The notes: a model not told the origin generated them from the sequence alone. Counted from the stretch's first letter, positions 1 to 6,706 are shown. The stretch is DNA of 12,379 nucleotides from Eubacteriales bacterium (GCA_030536565.1 JAUNPT010000064.1:1-12379); one strand, 5' to 3'. Made by a program: numbers and translations.

Positions 1-485
1 ATTCCAAGCATTATATATATTTTCTCATATTGCCTTTTTTTAAGTGCTTCTCTTAAAGTAATTTTGTTGCCACTGCTGTCAATAGTGGCAATAGGTGCAT
101 CCATTACATTCCATATAGTAAGACCATATTCTACAAAAAATGCTGTTTTATCCCAGCCAGCATACTCATACAATGTTGATGTTCTGGAGTCACCTATAAA
201 CAAAGCACCATCAAGATATTCCATTCCAGCACTATAAAATTCTCTTTTGCCACTGGTTGTTTCTTCAATTGATGTACTCTCATATTCTAAATCGTCATAT
301 ACAGTCGTTTCCTCAAGTCCCTCACAGGTAGTTTCTTGTTCAACATAAGCTATGCCACTGTCAGTCACCTGCTCCTGCTTCACCATAAGCTGCCTCGCAT
401 AGAGTGTCAGTTTCCCTGACCAGAATACTAACACACTAACAATTATCATTATTATAAAAGGATATTTTTTCTTTTTTGCCTGCAT
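1..485 (-). CDS. Membrane-anchored SGNH/GDSL-type hydrolase, N-terminal part only
   Basis: The frame is open from ATG 485 to the left edge, giving 161 codons without a stop; the C-terminal part lies outside. The start MQAKKKKYPF is chosen because the run AAGGGGG precedes it by 6 nt; an in-frame ATG at 491 is too close to that run. A lysine-rich cytoplasmic tip is followed by one hydrophobic segment (about residues 10-28), then an acidic, Glu/Thr-rich linker (about 45-82), then a folded domain opening with LFIGDSRTSTLYEY. GDS at 98-100 is the block I motif of SGNH hydrolases, with Ser100 the predicted nucleophile; the Asp/His block would be off the edge. The topology places the domain outside the membrane. 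The MBOAT stop codon overlaps this ribosome site, so the two are probably translated together. By analogy with AlgI/AlgX-like pairs it may transfer or remove acyl groups on a surface glycan; the substrate is unknown. Confidence 0.8.
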   Translation of the reverse strand, partial: MQAKKKKYPFIIMIIVSVLVFWSGKLTLYARQLMVKQEQVTDSGIAYVEQETTCEGLEETTVYDDLEYESTSIEETTSGKREFYSAGMEYLDGALFIGDSRTSTLYEYAGWDKTAFFVEYGLTIWNVMDAPIATIDSSGNKITLREALKKRQYEKIYIMLG

Positions 486-496
486 TTTCATCCCCC

Positions 497-1834
497 TTAA
501 AACCTAAAGTATAAAAATGGATTTTCCACGTTTTTAATCATATGTATAACACTAAGCCAGAACAAAACAATAAGTATTAAAAGCATCCACCATTTTCTCT
601 TGTTTTCCTGATATAAATTTCTAAGTATACCTGTACTTAAGAAGATTGCAGCAAAAAGTATTATTCCATACTGCTGCAGTGCCATTATTGTATCTCTCCC
701 GTTGCCTGCTATAAATTCAAAGTTCTGCCCTATCGGAAACATTTTCTTAAAATAAACTAAAAGCTCACCTATGTCAGAAATAGCAAATATCATCCAGCTT
801 ACTGGAATAAATAAAATCATATATATTCTGGAGACTACGGAATGTTTTTGAAGCACAGCCTTAAAGCCCATCCGTTCAATAACAATAAGCAGGAATATCC
901 CCATAGCCCATACTAAGAAATTAATTGTCCTGCCATGCCACATTCCTGTAAGCACCCACACAATAAAAAGATTTCTAATAGTTAATATCCGCCCCTTACG
1001 GTTTCCTCCCAGTGGAATATAAACATACTCACGAAACCACTGTCCCAGCGAAATATGCCATCTTCTAAAAAACTCAGACACTGACCTTGACATATACGGC
1101 ACATTAAAATTATCCATAAACTTAAAGCCCAGCATTTTTCCAAGGCCAACAGCCATAAGGGAATATCCATTAAAATCAAAGTATATTTCCATTGAAAATG
1201 CAGCTGCCCCAAGCCACGCCATCGGTGTGGATATACTTTCAAAGCCTACAACCAAAACCTGATGCCATAACATTCCCAGCATATCAGCAATAAGCAGCTT
1301 GTATGCCAGTCCTAAAACGAACAGCTTCATTCCATCCTCTATTTTTTCCAGCTTATAAGTACGGTATCGAATCTGGCTGATTACATCCTTATATAAAAGA
1401 ATAGGGCCTGCGATAAGCTGCGGATACATACATAAATAGGTTCCTGTTTCCACAAGATTACGGGAAGGCTTACATTTCCCCCAATAAACATCTAAAACGT
1501 AGGCTGCCAGCTGAAATGTATAAAAGCTTATTCCTAATGGAATTCCATCTGACAAATATTTAAAACCTATTAATATTCCAAAATCATAGACCAGCAGAAA
1601 TAAAACAATTGCATTTTTTACAAGTTCTTTAGCTGACGTCATCACTCTTACAAAGCAGTCATTTAGAACTAATGTAAACAATAAAAGCCAGACATATTTT
1701 ATTTCTCCCAGACCGTAAAACAAAAGACTGCCTGCAAAAAGTATATAATTTCTGCACCTTTCTGGAAAAATATAATATATCAGCAAAAATAGTGGTAAAA
1801 AAATAAATATAAATGAAATACTTGAAAAAAGCAT
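497..1834 (-). CDS. MBOAT-family membrane O-acyltransferase (AlgI/DltB-like)
   Basis: This is a polytopic membrane protein of 445 residues with about ten hydrophobic segments. It carries the MBOAT signatures: RRWHISLGQWFREYVYIPLG with His260, and TGMWHG with His300, the invariant presumed catalytic histidine. The segment PLGISFYTFQ near 100 and the C-terminus NPFLYFRF are also typical of bacterial members. Family members move acyl groups, usually acetyl, across the membrane to a carbohydrate or teichoic acid; the acceptor here cannot be read from sequence. The start MLFSSISF is preferred over ATG 1852, because AGGGAG lies 7 nt upstream and family members begin this way. Dlt partner genes are absent nearby, so D-alanylation is less likely than polysaccharide acetylation. 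The start codon lies inside the hairpin at 1830-1881. The next gene follows within 11 nt. Confidence 0.92.
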   Translation of the reverse strand: MLFSSISFIFIFLPLFLLIYYIFPERCRNYILFAGSLLFYGLGEIKYVWLLLFTLVLNDCFVRVMTSAKELVKNAIVLFLLVYDFGILIGFKYLSDGIPLGISFYTFQLAAYVLDVYWGKCKPSRNLVETGTYLCMYPQLIAGPILLYKDVISQIRYRTYKLEKIEDGMKLFVLGLAYKLLIADMLGMLWHQVLVVGFESISTPMAWLGAAAFSMEIYFDFNGYSLMAVGLGKMLGFKFMDNFNVPYMSRSVSEFFRRWHISLGQWFREYVYIPLGGNRKGRILTIRNLFIVWVLTGMWHGRTINFLVWAMGIFLLIVIERMGFKAVLQKHSVVSRIYMILFIPVSWMIFAISDIGELLVYFKKMFPIGQNFEFIAGNGRDTIMALQQYGIILFAAIFLSTGILRNLYQENKRKWWMLLILIVLFWLSVIHMIKNVENPFLYFRF

Positions 1835-1881
1835 ATTCTGTCTCCCTAACATCTTTTAAATATTAGACGACAGAATATGCT
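1830..1881 (-). promoter_or_regulatory. Hairpin enclosing the MBOAT start codon, followed by a U-run
   Basis: Arms 1869-1881 and 1830-1842 are perfect 13-nt complements (RNA AGCAUAUUCUGUC with GACAGAAUAUGCU). Five further pairs (UCUAA with UUAGG, one U-G wobble) extend it across a small internal loop. The MBOAT start ATG 1834 is in the second arm, and the AGGGAG ribosome site (1842-1847) lies in the second arm and the loop. Five U residues (1829-1825) follow directly. The structure therefore resembles an intrinsic terminator for the upstream EAL gene and also a lid on MBOAT translation. The pairing is seen directly; the function is inferred. Confidence 0.6.
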
Positions 1882-1906
1882 GAAAAGTTTCACATTCTAA
1901 TAAAAA

Positions 1907-3262
1907 TTATAATAAAAGCTCACCAAATTCTTCAATTGGCATTGGCTTGTAATAATAATACCCCTGTGCATTAAAGCAGCCATTTTTAATCAGAAAATCC
2001 GCCTGCTTTTGCGTCTCTACACCTTCCGCTATTAACTTGATTCCTAATTCCTCTATCATATTGATTACATTTCTTACAACAATACGGCTTTTTTCTGAAT
2101 CAATATCATCTATGAATGCTTTATCAATTTTAATCTCATCAACATGCTCGTCCTTTAACATATTTAATGATGAATAACCTGAGCCAAAATCATCCATTGA
2201 GAACTTAAAATTCTGTTTCTGAAGATAACTGATATTCTGATAAAGCACTTCTGTATCCTCTACAAGAGCACTTTCTGTAACCTCCAGAGGAACCATCTCG
2301 GGATTGATTCTGTACTTTTGTGCCAATTCCATAATGAAATCAGTAAAATTCTCCTGATGCACATGCAGTCTGGAAACATTTAATGAAACAGGCACAATCT
2401 GCTTTCCGTCATCAAGCCATTTCTGCAGATGCTTAAAAACCTGCTCCCATACAAAGCAGTCAACATCAACAATATAACCGCTCTTCTCAAATACCGGAAT
2501 AAAAACGTCAGGATAAATCATGCCCTCCACAGGATGAATCCATCTGACCAGAGCTTCTCCTCCTATTATCTTTCTTGTTCTCATATCTACTTTGGGCTGA
2601 ACATAAACTTTTATGTAACCATTCTTTATGGCATCTCCAACTTCATTCTCTATTTTTTTCTCATAAAGCATCTTATCACGCATATTATTCTCATAAAAAG
2701 AATAGTATGAAAACACCTTACCCTTTATATTATCTATTGCCATAGCTGCATAATCGCACATAAGGCTTATGTCCATTCCCGGCTCCGACATGCACACGCC
2801 AAATGCCGGCAATATTCTGCATGGCAGCTTATATTCAACCAGTTTTTTATAAATTGAGTCAATAACACTTATGATTTCATCAGCATCTTTATAAGGCATG
2901 CACATTGCAAAAATATCAGCCCGGAAATGTGCTGCAATGCAAGTCTCACTCTCATATGATCTGAAACAGTCTGCAATAAACTTTAAAAGCTTATCCCCTT
3001 CTGCCCTGCCGCAAAACTCGTTAACCGTTTTAAATCTGTAGATATTCATCTCTATTACTGCAAACTTTTGAGCCGGATTGTGTCTTAACAATTCATTTCC
3101 TCTAAAAAAAAACGCTTTCAGTCCGAAAAGATTAGTCAACTTTATCTTTTCACTGTCAGCCTTATCATATGCCATTTTTTTAAGCGAATACATGTACAAT
3201 TCCTCGCTGCCCTCCTCTGTCATCATCGGGCATTCCAAGTGTGTGTCTTTATTATTGTCCAT
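1907..3262 (-). CDS. c-di-GMP phosphodiesterase: degenerate GGDEF plus intact EAL
   Basis: A soluble protein of 451 residues with no signal peptide, membrane segment or sensor domain. Residues about 35-190 form a GGDEF fold: an opening like the DxLTGLxNR block (KIKLTNLFGLKAFF) and EMNIYRFKTVNEF, but the signature loop reads HFRADIFA, so cyclase activity is not expected. Residues about 200-451 are EAL with the metal and catalytic positions present: GEALVRW (Glu236), SLNVS (Asn295), EVTES (Glu327), MDDFGSGYSS (Asp357, Asp358), EIKIDK (Lys378), AEGVE (Glu413) and QGYYYYKP. It should therefore hydrolyse c-di-GMP to pGpG, possibly with the GGDEF relic binding GTP. The frame extends to ATG 3340, but that ATG would sit at the predicted transcription start; ATG 3262 (or 3268) has GGATGG upstream and fits better. 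It precedes the MBOAT and SGNH genes by 72 nt. Confidence 0.9.
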   Translation of the reverse strand: MDNNKDTHLECPMMTEEGSEELYMYSLKKMAYDKADSEKIKLTNLFGLKAFFFRGNELLRHNPAQKFAVIEMNIYRFKTVNEFCGRAEGDKLLKFIADCFRSYESETCIAAHFRADIFAMCMPYKDADEIISVIDSIYKKLVEYKLPCRILPAFGVCMSEPGMDISLMCDYAAMAIDNIKGKVFSYYSFYENNMRDKMLYEKKIENEVGDAIKNGYIKVYVQPKVDMRTRKIIGGEALVRWIHPVEGMIYPDVFIPVFEKSGYIVDVDCFVWEQVFKHLQKWLDDGKQIVPVSLNVSRLHVHQENFTDFIMELAQKYRINPEMVPLEVTESALVEDTEVLYQNISYLQKQNFKFSMDDFGSGYSSLNMLKDEHVDEIKIDKAFIDDIDSEKSRIVVRNVINMIEELGIKLIAEGVETQKQADFLIKNGCFNAQGYYYYKPMPIEEFGELLL

Positions 3263-3344
3263 AAACATAGTCCATCCATTCTGTGTAATTATTATATATG
3301 TCCTGGAAATCTTTAATTTTTTTATTCCAATTACGCACATTTAT

Positions 3345-3372
3345 TTTATACATTGTATCACATTAAAAACAA
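3345..3372 (-). promoter_or_regulatory. Candidate sigma-70-type promoter of the EAL gene
   Basis: On the minus strand TTGTTT (3372-3367) and TATAAA (3350-3345) are separated by 16 nt. This lies just downstream of the HIT terminator and upstream of the EAL reading frame. Initiation would be expected close to 3338, which makes the ATG at 3340 unusable and supports the start at 3262. The -35 box is a weak match, so this is tentative. Confidence 0.4.
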
Positions 3373-3383
3373 TTTGAAAAGGC

Positions 3384-3432
3384 AAAAAAGACTTTCGCAT
3401 TCAGATTGACATCTTTTTTGCGAAAGTCTTTT
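3384..3432 (-). terminator. Intrinsic terminator after the HIT gene
   Basis: Arms 3419-3432 and 3386-3399 are perfect 14-nt complements (RNA AAAAGACUUUCGCA with UGCGAAAGUCUUUU). The second arm runs into a stretch of six U residues (3389-3384). The 19-nt loop can form a small inner AGAU/AUCU stem. It lies 10 nt beyond the HIT stop and separates the housekeeping cluster from the EAL unit. Read on the plus strand it also ends in UUUU, but no plus-strand gene is present. Confidence 0.88.
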
Positions 3433-3442
3433 AAAATATTAT

Positions 3443-3862
3443 TTATAAATTTTCTTTGATTTTTTTAATTACATCTGCATATTCTGTTTCTGTCAGATAC
3501 TTCTGGTCTGGATTCATAAGAAAAACACCGCCCCATTCATATTCATCTTTATACTTAGGGCAGAGATGAAAATGAAGATGGTGGCCTGTATCGCCATAAG
3601 CACCATAGTTAACCTTATCTGGGTGGAAAGCAGACATAATAGCTCTCGCTACTCTAGCTACATCTTCAAAATATGCTGCTCTTTCTTCTGCTGTAAGCTC
3701 ATTCATATCACCTACATGCTTCTTATGAGCTACAATACATCTTCCCAGATGGCTCTGCTCCTTAAAAAGATATACCTTTGATGTATCCAATTCACAAATC
3801 TTAATGCCAAACTTAGCAACAAGCTCACCTTCTACGCAGTATGCACAATTCTGATCTACCAT
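3443..3862 (-). CDS. HIT-family nucleotide-binding hydrolase
   Basis: A cytoplasmic protein of 139 residues, the usual length for the Hint/Fhit group. The histidine triad HLHFHL is at 95-100 with His97 the expected nucleophile; the preceding GDTGH and a CxxC pair (Cys6, Cys9) that may bind zinc are also present. Family members remove AMP or related leaving groups from nucleoside phosphoramidates or dinucleoside polyphosphates; the physiological substrate is not deducible. The start is ATG 3862 because a perfect AGGAGG lies 6 nt upstream. The frame stays open to 3904, but those extra codons translate one arm of the hairpin at 3896-3938 and are not credible. The gene lies 103 nt after pnp and ends before a strong terminator, so it is probably the last gene expressed with pnp. 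Confidence 0.92.
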   Translation of the reverse strand: MVDQNCAYCVEGELVAKFGIKICELDTSKVYLFKEQSHLGRCIVAHKKHVGDMNELTAEERAAYFEDVARVARAIMSAFHPDKVNYGAYGDTGHHLHFHLCPKYKDEYEWGGVFLMNPDQKYLTETEYADVIKKIKENL

Positions 3863-3868
3863 GATAAA

Positions 3869-3874
3869 CCTCCT
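3869..3874 (-). promoter_or_regulatory. Ribosome binding site AGGAGG fixing the HIT start
   Basis: AGGAGG is 6 nt before ATG 3862. It decides against the longer in-frame start at 3904, which has only the hairpin arm behind it. Confidence 0.85.
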
Positions 3875-3895
3875 AAAAATATTTCCTTCTTCACG

Positions 3896-3938
3896 AGAAT
3901 CCAAAACTTGTGACGTAGGGTCACAAGTTTTGGATTCT
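3896..3938 (-). repeat. Perfect 19-bp inverted repeat between pnp and the HIT gene
   Basis: Arms AGAATCCAAAACTTGTGAC (3896-3914) and its exact complement (3920-3938) flank a 5-nt loop. In the transcript the hairpin is followed by CGTGAAGAAGG, so it lacks the U-tract of an intrinsic terminator on this strand, and on the plus strand it is followed by TGAAATA. It begins 27 nt after the pnp stop. It may protect the 3' end of pnp mRNA, be an RNase III processing site, or be a copy of a dispersed palindromic repeat. Confidence 0.8.
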
Positions 3939-3965
3939 TGAAATATAAAATCTGCATAGCGGATT

Positions 3966-6050
3966 TTATAATGCGTCCTTAATTGAGAAGCTGATTCTTC
4001 CCATCTTATCCTTACCCATACACTTACACTTTACAACATCGCCAAGTGTCAGTACGTCTTCCACATGGTTGATTCTCTCATTAGCAACCTTAGAAATATG
4101 AACCATACCTTCCTTACCTGGCGCAAACTCAATAAATGCACCAAATTCTTTTATGCTGATTACTTTTCCTTCGTAAATCCGGCCTTCTTCAAACTCATCA
4201 ACTATTGTTCTGATATATTTCATAGCCTTGTCCATGCCGGCCTGCTCAATTCCACATACTGATACAAAGCCATCATCTGTAATATCAATCTTAACACCGC
4301 ACTCATCAATAATTGAATTGATAACCTTACCGCGCTGTCCTACAACCTCGCCAATCTTAGCTGGATCGATCTGAGTCTGGATAATCTTTGGTGCATATTC
4401 ACCAACAGAAGCTCTTGGCTTATCAATTGCCGGCTTCATACATGTATCCATAATAAAAAGCCTTGCCTGTCTTGTTCTTCTTATTGCTTCCTCAACGATA
4501 GGTCTTGTCAAGCCATGAATCTTGATATCCATCTGAATAGCTGTGATACCCTCTGTTGTACCTGTAACCTTAAAGTCCATATCTCCGAAGAAATCCTCAA
4601 GTCCCTGAATATCTGTAAGCACGATATAATCATCATCTGTATCGCCTGTTACAAGACCACATGATATCCCCGCTACCATAGCCTTAAGCGGAACACCTGC
4701 AGCCATAAGTGACATACATGATGCACATGTTGATGCCATTGATGTTGAACCATTAGATTCAAATGTTTCTGATACAGCACGAATTGCATATGGGAATTCC
4801 TGCTCTGATGGAAGAACTGGCATAAGAGCCTTCTCTGCTAATGCGCCATGTCCAATTTCACGTCGTCCTGGTCCTCTTGATGGTTTTGTCTCACCAACAG
4901 AATATGAAGGAAAATTATAATGGTGAAGATATCTCTTTGTAGTTACATTCTCATCAAGACCATCAATCTTCTGTGCTTCTGATAAAGGAGCAAGTGTGAC
5001 GATATCGCAAATCTGTGTCTGTCCTCTTGTAAACATAGCTGAACCATGAACTCTAGGAATAATGTCAACCTCAGCTGAGAGCGGTCTAATCTGATCAATT
5101 GCACGTCCATCAGGTCTCTTATGGTCTTTTAAAATCATCTTACGTACTGTCTTTTTCTGGTACTGGTAAACTGCTTCACCAAGAACTGCAAGCCATTCTT
5201 CATTATCAGCAAAGGCTTCCTTCATCTTAGCAGTTAATTCATCAATATTTTTCTCTCTTGTCTGCTTGTCATCAGTGAAAACTGCTGCTTCCATCTCCTC
5301 CGGCGTAACAATCGTCTTCATTGCTGCAAACATCTCCTCTGGAATTGCACAGCTCTCATATGAATGCTTCTCTTTTCCAACCTCTGCAGCAATCTTATTA
5401 ACAAATTCAATAATTGTCTGATTTACATCATGCGCCATATAAATAGCTTCAATCATCTTATCCTCAGGTACAATATTAGCACCTGCCTCAATCATAATAA
5501 CCTTCTGGCTTGTAGATGCTACTGTAAGCTGAAGATCACCTTCGTCCCAAACCTTCTGTGATGGGTTTACGATAAACTCACCATCAACAAGTCCCACCTG
5601 TGTTGTTGCACAAGGGCCATCAAAAGGAATATCCGAAATTGTTGTTGCAATAGCTGAACCAAGCATTGCAAGAAGCTCTGGACGGCATTCTGTATCAACA
5701 GACATTACCATGTTATTTAATGTAACATCATTTCTATAGTCCTTTGGAAACAATGGTCTCATAGGACGGTCGATAACTCTTGAGGTAAGGATTGCATTCT
5801 CTGATGCCTTTCCTTCTCTCTTATTGAAACCGCCTGGAATCTTTCCGACTGCATACATCTTCTCCTCATATTCTACACTAAGTGGAAAGAAATCAATTCC
5901 CTCTCTTGGCTCCTTTGAAGCTGTTGCTGTAGAAAGAACCGTTGTGTCTCCGTAGTGTAATAAAACTGCACCATTGGCCTGTGCACACACTCTGCCAATA
6001 TCAAGCGTCAGCTTTCTTCCAGCTAAATCCATTGAATACTGTTTAAACAT
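3966..6050 (-). CDS. pnp: Polynucleotide phosphorylase
   Basis: A full-length 694-residue PNPase, which degrades RNA 3'-to-5' with phosphate as a trimer in the cytoplasm. The domain order is complete: first RNase PH fold (about 12-140), helical linker (about 240-310), second RNase PH fold (about 325-460) with PSRGPGRREIGHGALAEKAL and the phosphate-binding SNGSTSMAST, KH (about 554-620) with the GQRG loop, and S1 (about 623-692) starting GRIYEGKVISIKEFGAF. The acidic residues of the catalytic second fold are present in DTDDDYIVLTD and FGDMDFKV. ATG 6050 has GGAG 5 nt upstream, and MFKQYSMDLAGRKL matches the family start. It lies 314 nt after rpsO, behind a terminator and several stem-loops, so its level is likely set partly by read-through or RNA processing. 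Confidence 0.98.
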   Translation of the reverse strand: MFKQYSMDLAGRKLTLDIGRVCAQANGAVLLHYGDTTVLSTATASKEPREGIDFFPLSVEYEEKMYAVGKIPGGFNKREGKASENAILTSRVIDRPMRPLFPKDYRNDVTLNNMVMSVDTECRPELLAMLGSAIATTISDIPFDGPCATTQVGLVDGEFIVNPSQKVWDEGDLQLTVASTSQKVIMIEAGANIVPEDKMIEAIYMAHDVNQTIIEFVNKIAAEVGKEKHSYESCAIPEEMFAAMKTIVTPEEMEAAVFTDDKQTREKNIDELTAKMKEAFADNEEWLAVLGEAVYQYQKKTVRKMILKDHKRPDGRAIDQIRPLSAEVDIIPRVHGSAMFTRGQTQICDIVTLAPLSEAQKIDGLDENVTTKRYLHHYNFPSYSVGETKPSRGPGRREIGHGALAEKALMPVLPSEQEFPYAIRAVSETFESNGSTSMASTCASCMSLMAAGVPLKAMVAGISCGLVTGDTDDDYIVLTDIQGLEDFFGDMDFKVTGTTEGITAIQMDIKIHGLTRPIVEEAIRRTRQARLFIMDTCMKPAIDKPRASVGEYAPKIIQTQIDPAKIGEVVGQRGKVINSIIDECGVKIDITDDGFVSVCGIEQAGMDKAMKYIRTIVDEFEEGRIYEGKVISIKEFGAFIEFAPGKEGMVHISKVANERINHVEDVLTLGDVVKCKCMGKDKMGRISFSIKDAL

Positions 6051-6155
6051 ATAATCTCCATTCTGCCTTAAAAGGCTGTTTATTTATATAAACAGAAGGT
6101 CCGAAACAACTGAAACACACACCTGTACAAAATTCATACGATATGTATTTCAGTG
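6051..6155 (-). promoter_or_regulatory. Structured 5' leader of pnp with three stem-loops
   Basis: Reading towards pnp, stem A pairs 6141-6154 with 6109-6122: 14 pairs, of which three are U-G wobbles, with an 18-nt loop. Stem B, at 6076-6095, is a perfect 8-bp hairpin with a 4-nt loop (RNA CUGUUUAU and AUAAACAG). Stem C is the palindrome GCCTTTTAAGGC (6065-6076), sharing one base with B so that B and C compete. The GGAG site follows at once. In E. coli a pnp leader duplex is cut by RNase III and then used by PNPase to repress its own synthesis; a comparable role here is inference. Confidence 0.5.
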
Positions 6156-6182
6156 GTCTCGAATATACTTCTGTCTCTATAC

Positions 6183-6322
6183 ACTCTTTAATTGTGACTC
6201 GCACTTCCAGAGCTTCGCTCTGTCAGTCGTGGCTGTCGCCACTAACCAAGAATTATGAAAACGAAAGAATATGCAAGCATATCTTTCGCTTTCATAATTC
6301 TTTGCTTGTCGGCTTGTAGCAT
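6183..6322 (-). repeat. Composite palindromic element in the rpsO-pnp gap
   Basis: This stretch holds three back-to-back hairpins: 6208-6222 (CAGAGC, loop TTC), 6229-6242 (GTGGC, loop TGTC) and the large one at 6248-6302. Base composition and density of symmetry differ from the genes around it. The reading frame across it (minus strand, 6359-6177) would give 60 residues of no recognisable family. Such compact palindromic units between genes are often dispersed repeats; I have an unverified impression of similar short frames in other Lachnospiraceae. Only one copy is in this window. Confidence 0.45.
6248..6302 (-). repeat. 55-nt near-perfect hairpin upstream of pnp
   Basis: Arms begin AAGAATTATGAAA (6248-6260) and end in its exact complement (6290-6302). 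A single A/C mismatch follows, then CGAAAG with CTTTCG, a one-base bulge, and ATATGC with GCATAT around a 2-nt centre. About 25 pairs form, more than two helical turns. It lies 26 nt downstream of the rpsO terminator in the transcript, with no U-run on the pnp side. Its length would suit RNase III cleavage. Confidence 0.75.
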
Positions 6323-6327
6323 ACACG

Positions 6328-6356
6328 AAAAACAAGGCGGAGTGATTCACTCCGCC
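6328..6356 (-). terminator. Intrinsic terminator after rpsO
   Basis: In the transcript a GC-rich stem, GGCGGAGUG with CACUCCGCC, has a 3-nt loop (6356-6336) and is followed by UUGUUUUU (6335-6328). It starts 8 nt after the rpsO stop. It should end most rpsO transcripts and limit read-through to pnp. Confidence 0.9.
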
Positions 6357-6364
6357 CATAAAAA

Positions 6365-6631
6365 CTACTTTCTGATTCCTAAACGAGCGATAAGATTTCT
6401 GTAACTTTCAATGTTATCGTTCTTAAGGTATGCAAGTAAAGCTCTTCTCTTACCAACCATCTTTAAAAGACCTCTTCTTGAATGATGATCCTTCTGGTTT
6501 TCCTTTAAATGCTCTGTAAGCTCAGCAATTCTTTCTGTAAGAATTGCAATCTGTACTTCTGGTGAACCTGTATCGCCAGGCTTTCTACCATATTCAGCAA
6601 TAATCTGTGACTTCTTTTCTTTTGATATCAT
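6365..6631 (-). CDS. rpsO: 30S ribosomal protein S15
   Basis: An 88-residue protein, the normal length of S15, which binds the central-domain three-way junction of 16S rRNA early in 30S assembly and touches the 50S subunit. Recognisable blocks are GDTGSPEVQIAILTERI, DHHSRRGLL, VGKRRALLAYL and the end YRNLIARLGIRK, covering the RNA-contacting His/Ser and Arg/Lys positions. AGGAGG lies 9 nt before ATG 6631. The gene has its own promoter and a stem-loop leader, and a terminator directly downstream, so it can be expressed alone as well as from the upstream cluster. S15 commonly represses its own mRNA. Confidence 0.98.
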   Translation of the reverse strand: MISKEKKSQIIAEYGRKPGDTGSPEVQIAILTERIAELTEHLKENQKDHHSRRGLLKMVGKRRALLAYLKNDNIESYRNLIARLGIRK

Positions 6632-6658
6632 CTTGATATTCCTCCTAAAATTATAATC

Positions 6659-6706
6659 GCCTGTTATTAAGTCTCAGGTCGGAGTGTCCTGAATCTGAAT
6701 AACGGC
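6659..6706 (-). promoter_or_regulatory. Stem-loop leader of rpsO, candidate S15 autoregulatory element
   Basis: In RNA sense, GCC and GUUAUU (6706-6698) pair with AAUAAC and GGC (6668-6659), with one bulged A. A symmetric 5x5 internal loop (CAGAU/GACUU) follows, then an inner stem UCAGG/CCUGA closing a 9-nt loop ACACUCCGA. The element sits between the promoter and the AGGAGG site, so binding by S15 could block ribosome entry. Autoregulation by S15 is established in E. coli and Geobacillus with differing leader folds; that this leader acts so is inference. Confidence 0.6.

Noticed and set aside
1835..1906. c-di-GMP riboswitch in front of the MBOAT gene, suggested by the neighbouring EAL gene
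   Set aside because: The gap is only 72 nt and shows one simple hairpin; neither the GEMM-I nor GEMM-II conserved core was recognised.
3863..3904. N-terminal extension of the HIT protein to 3904
   Set aside because: It would encode one arm of the hairpin, and a perfect AGGAGG serves ATG 3862.
6084..6110. Promoter for pnp (TTGTTT, 15-nt spacer, TATAAA) in the leader
   Set aside because: The spacer is short, and the -10 box lies in the 8-bp stem B; the run TATATAAA is explained by that hairpin.
6177..6359. A 60-codon open frame on the minus strand between rpsO and pnp
   Set aside because: It starts inside the rpsO terminator and translates the palindromic element; no ribosome site or family resemblance is seen.
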